DNA of 64,000 nucleotides from positions 1 through 64,000 of the forward strand of contig CAKPKL010000006.1 of NCBI GenBank assembly GCA_934167485.1. The letters are read 5' to 3'. This stretch comes from an uncultured Bacilli bacterium (GTDB taxonomy: Bacteria > Bacillota_I > Bacilli_A > RF39 > UBA660). Below are positions 1 through 7,351 of the stretch, piece by piece. Numbering within the stretch: the first letter of the stretch is position 1; each line of letters begins with the position of its first letter. The notes beneath the pieces are model-generated. The model made no database searches. It was not told the origin of the DNA and saw only the letters and a program-made list of their open reading frames with translations. Both the position numbers and the translations under genes were made by a program.

Positions 1-112
1 GGAGCGAAGCCTTATTTAATAAGGGAAACGGTAAAAAATAAACGGTAATTTAATTTAGGGCTTATTTTTCATACCCATGGTGTCGAGAGTTCGAATCTCC
101 CCGTCGCTACCA
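1..112 (+). ncRNA. ssrA: 3' end of a structured RNA, probably tmRNA (ssrA), cut by the window edge
   Basis: The stretch ends in a T-arm (GAGAG, loop TTCGAAT, CTCCC, one A-C mismatch), a seven-base acceptor strand CGTCGCT, discriminator A and CCA at 110-112. No matching acceptor 5' strand (AGCGACG) occurs in the preceding 90 bases, so the partner lies outside the window, as expected for the long tmRNA. Bases 1-60 contain small stem and pseudoknot-like pairings (AAGCCT with GGGCTT). A rho-independent terminator follows. The tag reading frame is not visible. A tRNA is less likely because no cloverleaf can be folded from the visible sequence. Confidence 0.55.
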
Positions 113-153
113 AATTGATAGTAAACTCGAACTATTCGAGTAAAAATTTAAAG

Positions 154-176
154 CGACTTTTTGATAAGTCGTTTTT
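154..176 (+). terminator. Rho-independent terminator of the left-edge RNA
   Basis: Stem CGACTT/AAGTCG with a six-base loop, followed by five T. A second small hairpin (ACTCGA/TCGAGT, 125-141) lies between the CCA end and this terminator. Confidence 0.8.
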
Positions 177-213
177 ATATTATTATGTATTAAAAAATGA
201 ACTAATTTAAAGT

Positions 214-1050
214 TCATTTTTTACTATTATTATAACACATAATAATATTGCTCATACACATAGCAACCGTAATTGGTCCTACACCACCTATAGCAGGTGT
301 TATTAAAGATGCTTTTTTCTTTAATGCATCAAAATCAGCATCACCATACACTTTTCCATCTTCTATAGTACATCCTGTATCAATAATAATTGCTCCATCT
401 TTAACCATATCAGCCATAAGTAAATTCTTAACACCTGTTGCACTTATTATAATATCAGCACCTTTAGTGTGTTTTTCTAAACTTTCTGTTCTAGAATGAC
501 AAACAGTTACTGTAGCCCCTTCTTTTAATAATACATTTATTAAAGGTCTTCCAACTAATTTTCCTTTTCCTATTATAGTTATATCTTTACCACTTAATGA
601 AATATTATATTCCTCAAATATTTTCATTATAGCTAAAACTGTACATGGAACAATAGTTTTTCTACCACTTATTAATCTTCCAATATTTATATCAGTCAAT
701 CCATCTATATCCTTACTATTTATTATAGTATTAAATAATCTTTTTTCATTATATTTTTCAGGTATTGGTAATTGTACCATTACACCATTTACATAATCAT
801 CATTATTTAATTCCTTTATTTTATTTATAATTGTAAGTTCTGGAGTTCCATCTTCATATTGATAGTATCTAAAAAATATTCCTATTTTATTACAGGCATC
901 TTCTTTTGCTTTAACATATTTATTACTTACTTCATCTGAACCTATCTGTATTACAGCAACTGATGGCCTTATTATACAACCCTTTATACTTTGCTTTAAT
1001 TCATCCAAAATTCTTTCACTTATTTCTAAACCATTTACAATATTATTCAT
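214..1050 (-). CDS. folD: FolD, methylenetetrahydrofolate dehydrogenase/cyclohydrolase
   Basis: Bifunctional cytosolic enzyme of one-carbon metabolism: it oxidises 5,10-methylene-THF with NADP+ and hydrolyses the methenyl product to 10-formyl-THF. The 278 residues match the usual FolD length. Visible signatures are the catalytic YVKAK segment (Y45, K49), VQLPIP, KDIDGLT, the nucleotide-binding GKLVGRP, VCHSRT, and the C-terminal TPAIGGVGPIT. The ATG is preceded by GAGAGGATT and a sigma-A-like promoter. It appears monocistronic and converges on the left-edge RNA. Confidence 0.97.
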   Translation of the reverse strand: MNNIVNGLEISERILDELKQSIKGCIIRPSVAVIQIGSDEVSNKYVKAKEDACNKIGIFFRYYQYEDGTPELTIINKIKELNNDDYVNGVMVQLPIPEKYNEKRLFNTIINSKDIDGLTDINIGRLISGRKTIVPCTVLAIMKIFEEYNISLSGKDITIIGKGKLVGRPLINVLLKEGATVTVCHSRTESLEKHTKGADIIISATGVKNLLMADMVKDGAIIIDTGCTIEDGKVYGDADFDALKKKASLITPAIGGVGPITVAMCMSNIIMCYNNSKK

Positions 1051-1082
1051 ATAATCCTCTCCATATACTCTCTTGTACTATA

Positions 1083-1113
1083 ATTATAACAAATTCATAA
1101 GTTACCTTGTCAA
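1083..1113 (-). promoter_or_regulatory. Probable sigma-A promoter of folD
   Basis: On the minus strand TTGACA (1113-1108) and TATAAT (1088-1083) are separated by 19 bases, slightly long, about 35 bases upstream of the folD start. Confidence 0.5.
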
Positions 1114-1152
1114 GAGTTTAATATATAATAAAATTAAGTTTACATTTGAAGT

Positions 1153-1182
1153 GTAAAACAAAAAGATTGAATAATCAATCTT
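1153..1182 (-). terminator. Terminator after the 97-residue unknown gene
   Basis: Stem AAGATTGA/TCAATCTT with loop ATAA, followed on the minus strand by a T-rich tract. The stem overlaps the stop codon of the preceding gene and closes the yqeG-yqeH-unknown-unknown operon. Confidence 0.75.
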
Positions 1183-1474
1183 AAAATTTATTTTTATTTA
1201 AAGTATTTTGTATAGAACTATTTAACTTTCTAGGACCTGCAGCATTTCTAATATTACTAGTTCTAAGTAAAAAATTACTTCTATCAATTTCTGTTTGATT
1301 TGTAATATTAGTTGTTCTATTAACTGTTTTTATATCAGGTTTATTTTCAGCAATTCTCATTCTAGCTAAAGAATTATCATAATGATGACTTTTACCCATC
1401 TTTAGTCTATTTGCATCGTTTTGATTATGAATATAATTACTTCTTTCATTAAATCCATCTGTATTAAAATTCAT
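1181..1474 (-). CDS. Unknown 97-residue hydrophilic protein
   Basis: I do not recognise a family. The protein is polar, rich in Asn, Arg and Lys, with no cysteine, signal peptide or membrane segment. It starts with ATG inside the last codons of the upstream gene (11-base overlap), and the ribosome-binding sequence GAGGGTAAATGGG also lies in that gene, so the two are probably translationally coupled. It is the last gene of the operon and is followed by a terminator. The coupling supports a real gene and suggests it works with the upstream membrane-anchored protein, but function is unknown. Confidence 0.7.
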   Translation of the reverse strand: MNFNTDGFNERSNYIHNQNDANRLKMGKSHHYDNSLARMRIAENKPDIKTVNRTTNITNQTEIDRSNFLLRTSNIRNAAGPRKLNSSIQNTLNKNKF

Positions 1475-2291
1475 TTACCCATTTACCCTCATATAAACAA
1501 TATTCATTATAACTACATAAAGTATCTTTGAATGTATATTTATATACTTTCTTACTCTTTTTATTTATATTTTTAAATTTAGAATTTAAATCTTCTACAT
1601 TTATAAAATTGCCAGTAGATATTTCATTTTGCATAGAAGCATCACTATATATATAGTACATATTATCTATTACTTTAGCAAATCCGACATAATTATAAAC
1701 AACTATATCATCATTATCATATGAAGCTTTTATAAATTCGGTTAAATCATAATACTTAACACTAGTATCACCTGTATTACATAAACCAGTATATATAAAT
1801 CTGCTATTTACAGCATCATATTGCCATGTACCTATATAAGGAGAATCATTACCCTCTTCTACTATAAAATCAGCTAAATTATAATTAACACTTTTACCTA
1901 TTATATTTTTAATTCTAAGTTTAATATAATCATCCTGAAATTGTTTAGAGATATTTGTACAGTTTGTTACTCCTTCATATGGAGTCATATTACCTTCATA
2001 TATATCTAAAAAAGCATTATATAAAATATCATTATTAGACATATCAGAATATGTAAATTTATCTAAACTATAATATGTAGTGGCACTATAAACACCATTT
2101 CTCATTAAAGGATAGTGTAAATTACTTAAAATCTCTTCATCTACATCTTTCTTTTTTACTTCCTCTTTAACCTTATTGTTATTTATTTTTGGTAACTTAA
2201 AATCTTCTATAAAATCATGTATTTGAGGAAACAATAATACAAGAACTACAGAAATGACAAATAATACTATAATAAATTTATTTTTTTTCAT
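1464..2291 (-). CDS. Unknown membrane-anchored extracytoplasmic protein
   Basis: 275 residues. One hydrophobic N-terminal segment (about residues 5-22) follows a short lysine-rich start, typical of a single-pass anchor or uncleaved signal, and there is no lipobox. The remaining ~250 residues are hydrophilic, rich in Tyr, Asn and Asp, with several cysteines, and presumably lie outside the membrane. The start is preceded by TTTAGGTGATAGT. It sits 8 bases downstream of yqeH and overlaps the 97-residue gene after it. No family was recognised. Confidence 0.8.
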   Translation of the reverse strand: MKKNKFIIVLFVISVVLVLLFPQIHDFIEDFKLPKINNNKVKEEVKKKDVDEEILSNLHYPLMRNGVYSATTYYSLDKFTYSDMSNNDILYNAFLDIYEGNMTPYEGVTNCTNISKQFQDDYIKLRIKNIIGKSVNYNLADFIVEEGNDSPYIGTWQYDAVNSRFIYTGLCNTGDTSVKYYDLTEFIKASYDNDDIVVYNYVGFAKVIDNMYYIYSDASMQNEISTGNFINVEDLNSKFKNINKKSKKVYKYTFKDTLCSYNEYCLYEGKWVNEF

Positions 2292-2299
2292 ACTATCAC

Positions 2300-3289
2300 C
2301 TAAATTAAATTCTTTCTTTTAAAAACTCTAACACCCGGTACTACATATATATTAACATGTGCTTTATTAGTAAATTTAATAAAACCTAACCCCTGTATTA
2401 CTATATCATTATCATCATCTATATCTATTTCTTTCTTATCTAAATTTGATACATTAAATAAGGTTTTATATGATCTATTAATATTTAACATACGAGATAC
2501 ATAAATAGTTAAACTATTTTTATCTTCCACCTCTATTTTAACCAAATCATCAACAGATATAACTTGTTTACCTTTTATTTGATATGTTATAGGTTTAATC
2601 TCTTTAGTAGGTATTATTCTTTTTACAGTATTTGAATCTACAAAATTAATTATATCCTCATTATCTAAAAGACCTGGAGTATCAATAATAGTTAAATCAT
2701 TATTTATTTTAATTTCTATAGAATCTATTGTAGTAGATGGAAGATTACTAGTAGTAATAAAAGAATTTAAATTTGAATAATTATAAATTATCTTATTAAT
2801 CATAGTACTCTTACCAGCATTAGTAAATCCTACTACATATACATTATTACTTTTTTTATTATTTAATATTTTAGAATATAACAAATCAAAATTATAATTT
2901 TTAACACTACTAATTATAATAGAATCTATTATATTCAAATTATAATCACTAAAATATTCCAATAATTTTTTATCATAACAAGATTTAGGTAAAATATCTC
3001 TTTTAGTTAAAACAAGTAAAATATCATTACTTACATATTTGCTTATTTCTTCTAAATTTTTGTTAATATTAAACAAATCAACAACAAGAACTACCAAATC
3101 GTTAGTTTTATTAATATTCTCTAATATATTAATAAAATCTTGATTACTTTTAACAACTGTTTTATATTCATTGTAGTTATTTATTCTAAAACATCTTTCA
3201 CAAAGATTATTACCAAGATTTGACGTATAACCTAAAACATCTCTATCAATATTTTGAAGTTCAACTCCACATCCAGTACATCTACACAT
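2300..3289 (-). CDS. yqeH: YqeH-type circularly permuted GTPase, 30S ribosome assembly
   Basis: Members of this family bind the small ribosomal subunit and support its maturation. The N-terminal zinc finger shows two CxxC pairs (CTGC and CERC, within residues 4-33). The GTPase motifs occur in permuted order: G4 TKRD (about 95), then G1 GFTNAGKST (about 154), then G3 DTPGL (about 200). The C-terminal domain is as in YqeH. It overlaps the end of yqeG by 8 bases, the conserved yqeG-yqeH order of Bacilli. Confidence 0.93.
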   Translation of the reverse strand: MCRCTGCGVELQNIDRDVLGYTSNLGNNLCERCFRINNYNEYKTVVKSNQDFINILENINKTNDLVVLVVDLFNINKNLEEISKYVSNDILLVLTKRDILPKSCYDKKLLEYFSDYNLNIIDSIIISSVKNYNFDLLYSKILNNKKSNNVYVVGFTNAGKSTMINKIIYNYSNLNSFITTSNLPSTTIDSIEIKINNDLTIIDTPGLLDNEDIINFVDSNTVKRIIPTKEIKPITYQIKGKQVISVDDLVKIEVEDKNSLTIYVSRMLNINRSYKTLFNVSNLDKKEIDIDDDNDIVIQGLGFIKFTNKAHVNIYVVPGVRVFKRKNLI

Positions 3290-3803
3290 AATATCTACCC
3301 TTAGTGAATAAATCTTTATCTCTTAATTTTTTTTGTATTTTTTTCTCTTTATGTCTTTTAAATCTAGCAACTGGGAACTCTTTTTTATCTATTTGATCTA
3401 ATAAAATTGTAGTAATACCTATAGTATTACCACATACTACATCATCCATCATAGAATCCCCTATCATAGCTATCTCATCTAAACCAAACTTAGAATTTGT
3501 TATAAGTTCATTTATTTTATCTACATGAGGTTTTCTAACACTACATAAATAATCTATTTTTAATTCTTCATGAAAAGGTTTAACGCGAGCTTTTATACTA
3601 TTAGATGCCAAATATATTTTAAATCCTTTTTCCTTTAAATCTTTAAATAATACCTTAGTTTCTTCTCTTGGAATTCTTTCAGTTATGGTAACTAATGTGT
3701 TGTCTAAATCAAATATTAAACATTTAATTCCTCTAGAAAGTAGCATATCATAATCTATTGTATATATATTTTTTTGATACATATCAGGTACATATATTTC
3801 CAT
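3282..3803 (-). CDS. yqeG: YqeG family HAD-IIIA phosphatase
   Basis: 173 residues. HAD motif I is DLDNTLV (about 32-38); LASNS (about 65) is motif II, KP near 91 serves motif III, and GDSMMDD (about 115) is motif IV. The family is a conserved partner of yqeH, but its substrate is not established. The start is preceded by GAAGGTGAG. It is the first gene of the four-gene operon. Confidence 0.93.
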   Translation of the reverse strand: MEIYVPDMYQKNIYTIDYDMLLSRGIKCLIFDLDNTLVTITERIPREETKVLFKDLKEKGFKIYLASNSIKARVKPFHEELKIDYLCSVRKPHVDKINELITNSKFGLDEIAMIGDSMMDDVVCGNTIGITTILLDQIDKKEFPVARFKRHKEKKIQKKLRDKDLFTKGRYYV

Positions 3804-3875
3804 AACTCACCTTCGTTCTAATATAATTTTATCACATAACACCAATTATTAAAAGAGTAAATTAAAAAAATATTC

Positions 3876-3898
3876 AATAAAAAAAATCCCATATGGGA
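3876..3898 (-). terminator. Weak terminator after the lexA-divergent micropeptide gene
   Basis: Minus-strand hairpin TCCC-ATAT-GGGA followed by eight T. The stem is only four base pairs, so strength is doubtful, but its place directly after the small ORF fits. Confidence 0.5.
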
Positions 3899-3901
3899 AC
3901 G

Positions 3902-4045
3902 TTATTTAAGATTCATAGATATATAAGATTTTTCTATATCTTTATTTCTCTCATTATATTTTTTAGTATTTATAGAATTTATAATAGTAATTCCTAATAC
4001 TACAACCATAAAAATAACCATTCCTTTGCTTTTAACTAATTCCAT
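3902..4045 (-). CDS. SOS-controlled 47-residue single-pass membrane peptide, divergent from lexA
   Basis: The ORF encodes 47 residues, starting MELVKSKGMVIFMVVVLGI and ending in a charged tail rich in Lys, Asn, Glu and Tyr. Residues about 8-24 form one membrane segment. An AGAAGG ribosome-binding site lies eight bases upstream of the ATG. The promoter (TTGACA, 17-base spacer, TAAGAT) has a LexA box filling the spacer, so SOS control is strongly suggested. In Bacillus the gene divergent from lexA is yneA, a larger membrane-anchored division inhibitor; small membrane inhibitors such as Caulobacter SidA are SOS-induced. A role in blocking division is inference; I see no LysM domain or YneA similarity. 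Confidence 0.75.
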   Translation of the reverse strand: MELVKSKGMVIFMVVVLGITIINSINTKKYNERNKDIEKSYISMNLK

Positions 4046-4069
4046 ATCTATTACCTTCTTTCTGTATTA

Positions 4070-4098
4070 ATCTTATCACGAATATTTGTTCGTGTCAA
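4070..4098 (-). promoter_or_regulatory. Promoter of the micropeptide gene with a LexA box in the spacer
   Basis: Minus strand: TTGACA at 4098-4093, TAAGAT at 4075-4070, spacer 17 bases. The LexA box CGAATATTTGTTCG (4079-4092, plus-strand reading) matches the Bacillus consensus CGAAC-N4-GTTCG at all but one arm position and occupies the spacer. Confidence 0.85.
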
Positions 4099-4117
4099 TT
4101 AAATTTGTGAATTTATT

Positions 4118-4157
4118 TGAACAAATGTTTGACAAATGTAAAGGTATGTGTTAAAAT
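4118..4157 (+). promoter_or_regulatory. lexA promoter with LexA operator overlapping the -35
   Basis: TTGACA (4129-4134), 17-base spacer and TAAAAT (4152-4157). The box TGAACAAATGTTTG (4118-4131) matches the Bacillus LexA consensus closely and overlaps the -35 element, so LexA should repress its own gene. Confidence 0.88.
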
Positions 4158-4181
4158 GTATATAGAATTTGGAGGTAAGAT

Positions 4182-4799
4182 ATGGAAAAACTTACAAAAA
4201 GACAAGAAGATGCATTAAAATATATAAAAACATACATTGTATCACATGGTTATCCCCCTACTGTAAGAGAAATTGCAGAGGCAATCGGAGTTTCATCACC
4301 TGCTACTGTTCAAGCCCATCTTGATGGTTTAGCAAACAAAGGTTATATAAAAAAAGGTAGTAATAGAAATAGAACAATAGAACTTATGGTAGAAAATGAA
4401 TTTTTACCACAAAATGAAAATGTTGTTGAAGTTCCACTACTTGGAAAAATAACTGCTGGAAACCCAATAGAAGCTATTCAAAATCCCAATGAATATTTTT
4501 CTTTACCTGCTTACTTAATTCCAAAAAGCAAAGAAGTATTTACATTACTTGTAAGTGGAGAATCTATGATTAATGCTGGAATATTAGATGGAGATATAGT
4601 TATCGTAGAAAGAAAAAACACTGCTAGAAATGGTGAGATAGTTGTTGCAATGACAGAAGAAAATGAAGTTACATTAAAAACATTTTATAAAGAAAATGGA
4701 CATATAAGATTACAACCTGAAAACGATTCAATGGAGCCTTTTATATTTAATAATGTATTTATTTTAGGTAAAGCTATTGGTTTATATAGAAAAATATAA
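4182..4799 (+). CDS. lexA: LexA, SOS repressor with self-cleaving S24 peptidase domain
   Basis: 205 residues. The N-terminal winged helix (about 1-70) binds SOS boxes. The C-terminal peptidase domain shows the Ala-Gly scissile bond in TAGNP (A92-G93), the serine in GESM (S128) and the lysine in TLKTFY (K166), so RecA-stimulated autocleavage should be intact. The ATG has a GGAGG site at 4171-4175. It is one of few plus-strand genes, with two LexA boxes in the shared upstream region, and ends at a bidirectional terminator facing rdgB. Confidence 0.97.
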   Translation: MEKLTKRQEDALKYIKTYIVSHGYPPTVREIAEAIGVSSPATVQAHLDGLANKGYIKKGSNRNRTIELMVENEFLPQNENVVEVPLLGKITAGNPIEAIQNPNEYFSLPAYLIPKSKEVFTLLVSGESMINAGILDGDIVIVERKNTARNGEIVVAMTEENEVTLKTFYKENGHIRLQPENDSMEPFIFNNVFILGKAIGLYRKI

Positions 4800-4827
4800 A
4801 AAAAGAAACATCAAAGTTTCTTTTTTA
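4799..4827. terminator. Bidirectional terminator between lexA and rdgB
   Basis: Stem AAAAAGAAAC/GTTTCTTTTT with loop ATCAAA. A on one flank and T on the other let it serve both converging genes; the rdgB stop codon lies in the loop. Confidence 0.8.
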
Positions 4828-5389
4828 TTTTGCTAAGAGCTCTTCCCCTATGTGAAACACTGTTTTTTTCTTCATCAGTTGCTTCTCCAAAAGTTTTACC
4901 TAAATCATCAGATAAAAATATTGGATCATATGCAAAAGAAGTATCACCTAATTCATGATCAATAATTTTTCCATATGTTTTACCATCACTCGTTTCATAT
5001 GTGCCATCCATATGATATAAAACTATTTGACACATAAAGAAAGCTTCTTTATCTTTATCTTTTAAATTTTCAATTAATTTTTTCCTATTAGCTTCAGAAT
5101 CATGTGAAATACAGTATCTAGCACTGTAAACCCCAGGTTCCATATTAAGCGCTGTACAACAAATTCCACTATCATCTGCTAAAACATCATAACTGAGTCC
5201 TTTAGATTTTAAATACTTGCTAATAGCTCTAGCCTTAATTAATGCATTCTCTAAAAATGTAGTACCAGTTTCTTCAACATCTTCAGTAAAACCAATATCC
5301 TCCAATGTAATAAGTTCTACATTATCTAATATTTCCTTAAATTCCTTAATCTTATTTTTATTATTAGAAGCAACAACTATTTTTTTCAT
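4811..5389 (-). CDS. rdgB: RdgB/HAM1 XTP/dITP pyrophosphatase
   Basis: 192 residues. It hydrolyses non-canonical purine triphosphates (dITP, XTP) to monophosphates, keeping them out of nucleic acids. Motifs: ASNNKNKIKEF at the N-terminus, LADDSGICC, PGVYSARY, SFAYDPIF and C-terminal SHRGRAL. I place the start at MKKIVV (5389) because AAGGAGGG lies directly upstream; the longer reading frame would run into the upstream gene. It is the last gene of truB-nucleotidyltransferase-rdgB. A second, divergent homologue lies at 32112-32687. Confidence 0.95.
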   Translation of the reverse strand: MKKIVVASNNKNKIKEFKEILDNVELITLEDIGFTEDVEETGTTFLENALIKARAISKYLKSKGLSYDVLADDSGICCTALNMEPGVYSARYCISHDSEANRKKLIENLKDKDKEAFFMCQIVLYHMDGTYETSDGKTYGKIIDHELGDTSFAYDPIFLSDDLGKTFGEATDEEKNSVSHRGRALSKIKKKL

Positions 5390-5399
5390 AAAACCCTCC

Positions 5400-6287
5400 T
5401 TAATATAATTTATTTGGATATTCTCCATCACAAATCATTTTATTTATACAATCTACTAATTCTTGTTTATCTTCTTTATAGGTAATTCCATGCCATACTG
5501 CACTTGTACTTATTACCTTAACTTTTAAATTATCATTTTCTATTCTTTCAAAAACTACATCCGGTATTAAATATTCACATTTAGTTAAATCTGATTCATT
5601 ACGTTTAAAGAAATCAATAAAATGTTTATCTAAATAATCAATCATATCTGGTTTAAATATAAACATATTCATAGATACTAAATCAGATGGTTCAACATAA
5701 AAAACGTCACTTCCATCTAATGGTGATACCTTTACTTTACCATTTTCACTTATTACACTAGACTCAATTATACTAGTTAAATAACCATCATTTTGTTTAC
5801 AATAACCTCTTTTAACAGCACCATTGCAAGTTAAAGTATTTCCTACCTCATACCCTATCATACCATAACATGATGTATTTTCCTTTAAAAATTCAGCAGC
5901 TTTAATAAAAGCATCCCTTCCATAGAAATCATCAGCATTTATAATAGCAAATGGTTCATTAACAACACCTTTACAGCTTAATATTGCATGTCCAGTTCCT
6001 AAAGGTTTAACCCTATCAAAAGGTAAAACTACTCCATCTGGTATATTTTTAATATCTTGAAAAACATACTCTACATTAACTTTTCCTTCTATTCTAGAAC
6101 CTATAGTTTCTTTAAAAATATCATAATTCTCTTCCTTAATAATAAATACAACTTTATCAAATCCAGCAAGAATTGCATCATAAATAGAATAATCTATTAT
6201 GAATTCACCATTAGGTCCAACAGGTTCTATTTGTTTGAGACCTCCAAATCTACTACCCATTCCTGCAGCCATAATAACTAATGTCAT
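5400..6287 (-). CDS. NTP-transferase-fold nucleotidyltransferase (sugar-nucleotide type)
   Basis: 295 residues of the GT-A-like nucleotidyltransferase fold. Seen are the signature MAAGMGSRFGGLKQ at the N-terminus, GTGHAIL (about 100), and INADDFYGR (about 118-126) with the metal-binding aspartates. Such enzymes join a sugar phosphate (or related group) to a nucleotide; the substrate cannot be read from the sequence. The start shares an ATGA overlap with the truB stop, and its AGAGGAGGG site lies inside truB. Not obviously GlmU, GalU or RmlA. Confidence 0.85.
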   Translation of the reverse strand: MTLVIMAAGMGSRFGGLKQIEPVGPNGEFIIDYSIYDAILAGFDKVVFIIKEENYDIFKETIGSRIEGKVNVEYVFQDIKNIPDGVVLPFDRVKPLGTGHAILSCKGVVNEPFAIINADDFYGRDAFIKAAEFLKENTSCYGMIGYEVGNTLTCNGAVKRGYCKQNDGYLTSIIESSVISENGKVKVSPLDGSDVFYVEPSDLVSMNMFIFKPDMIDYLDKHFIDFFKRNESDLTKCEYLIPDVVFERIENDNLKVKVISTSAVWHGITYKEDKQELVDCINKMICDGEYPNKLY

Positions 6288-7150
6288 AAATTCCCTCCTC
6301 TTAACATTTTATATGGTTTTAATAAATTACTATCATAATCCAATTTATAAATACCAACAGGAGTCCCATTTAATATAAATAAAATTTTATCTTTCCCATA
6401 AATATTATTTAAAGGGCACCCATTAAGTACTTTTTTCTCTACATCAGATGTAAGCTCTATTTTATCTATATCAAGCACATCCTTTATATCTATTAAATTA
6501 TTCACATTAACATCATCTAAACTTATAGAATCTTCTATTTTAAAATTGCCCTGTCTAGTTCTTCTTAAATCAGTCATAATTCCACAAGTATTTAAACTAG
6601 TTGCAATATCTCTTATAAGCGATCTTATATATGTACCTTTACTTACACAACATCTAAACGAAAAAATAGTTTTATTATTGTCATAAATAATATCATTCAT
6701 AAGTTCTATTTCTTTAATATTAACATCTCTTTTGGGTAATTCTATATCAATACCTTCTCTTGCATATTCATATAATTTTCTACCATTTACTTTAATAGCT
6801 GAATACTTTGGTACTTCTTGTGAGTAAATACCCTTAAAACTATTTAAACATTTTACTATTTCATCTTTAGTTTTTATAGAAGAAATATCTTCTTCTACTT
6901 TACCTTCTATATCTAGAGTATCAGTCTTAATACCTAAGGTAACGGTTGCGATATACTCCTTATCCATAGATGTAAGTTCATCTACTAATTTAGTAGCAAC
7001 CCCTACACATACTACAAGAACTCCAGTAGCAAGCGGATCAAGTGTTCCTGTATGTCCTACCTTTTTTGTCCCAATTACTTTTGATATTTTATTTACCACA
7101 TCTCTACTAGTGATACCTTTAGGTTTATCTATTATGAACACACCATTCAT
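6284..7150 (-). CDS. truB: TruB, tRNA pseudouridine-55 synthase
   Basis: 288 residues. It converts U55 of the tRNA T-loop to pseudouridine. The catalytic aspartate is D38 in GTLDPLATG, with the N-terminal IDKPKGITS motif, KYSAIKVNGRKLYEYAREG and RCCVSKGTYIRSL. A longer reading frame adds 17 residues upstream, but the start at MNGVFI (7150), preceded by GAGGATGGTG, fits the family better. First gene of a three-gene operon. Confidence 0.95.
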   Translation of the reverse strand: MNGVFIIDKPKGITSRDVVNKISKVIGTKKVGHTGTLDPLATGVLVVCVGVATKLVDELTSMDKEYIATVTLGIKTDTLDIEGKVEEDISSIKTKDEIVKCLNSFKGIYSQEVPKYSAIKVNGRKLYEYAREGIDIELPKRDVNIKEIELMNDIIYDNNKTIFSFRCCVSKGTYIRSLIRDIATSLNTCGIMTDLRRTRQGNFKIEDSISLDDVNVNNLIDIKDVLDIDKIELTSDVEKKVLNGCPLNNIYGKDKILFILNGTPVGIYKLDYDSNLLKPYKMLRGGNL

Positions 7151-7302
7151 ACCATCACCATCCTCATTATATCCAATTTTTAAATTACTGTCAATCAACA
7201 ATGTATTATTTATTTATGCTTTGCATTAATAAATAATTAATTTATAATCGAACCTTTAATTTATAATATTTTTAGTACTATTGATATTTAAAAACATTTT
7301 AT

Positions 7303-7331
7303 AAAATTAAAAACACCGTTTAAAGTGTTTT
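7303..7331 (-). terminator. Terminator of proS
   Basis: Minus-strand stem AAAACAC/GTGTTTT, followed by a T-rich tract. The remaining 7202-7302 interval is AT-rich and probably holds the promoter of truB; I see no other element there. Confidence 0.65.
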
Positions 7332-7351
7332 CTAATTTATCTATAATTTTT

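Noticed and set aside
1..112. A complete tRNA at the left edge
   Set aside because: No 5' acceptor or anticodon arm matching the CGTCGCT strand can be found before the T-arm.
6057..6281. Plus-strand frames opposite the nucleotidyltransferase and other housekeeping genes
   Set aside because: They lie wholly inside well-supported genes on the other strand and have no start signals.
4811..7150. An altered genetic code with TGA as tryptophan, as in Mollicutes
   Set aside because: rdgB and truB end at TGA at the expected place, and tryptophan is encoded by TGG.
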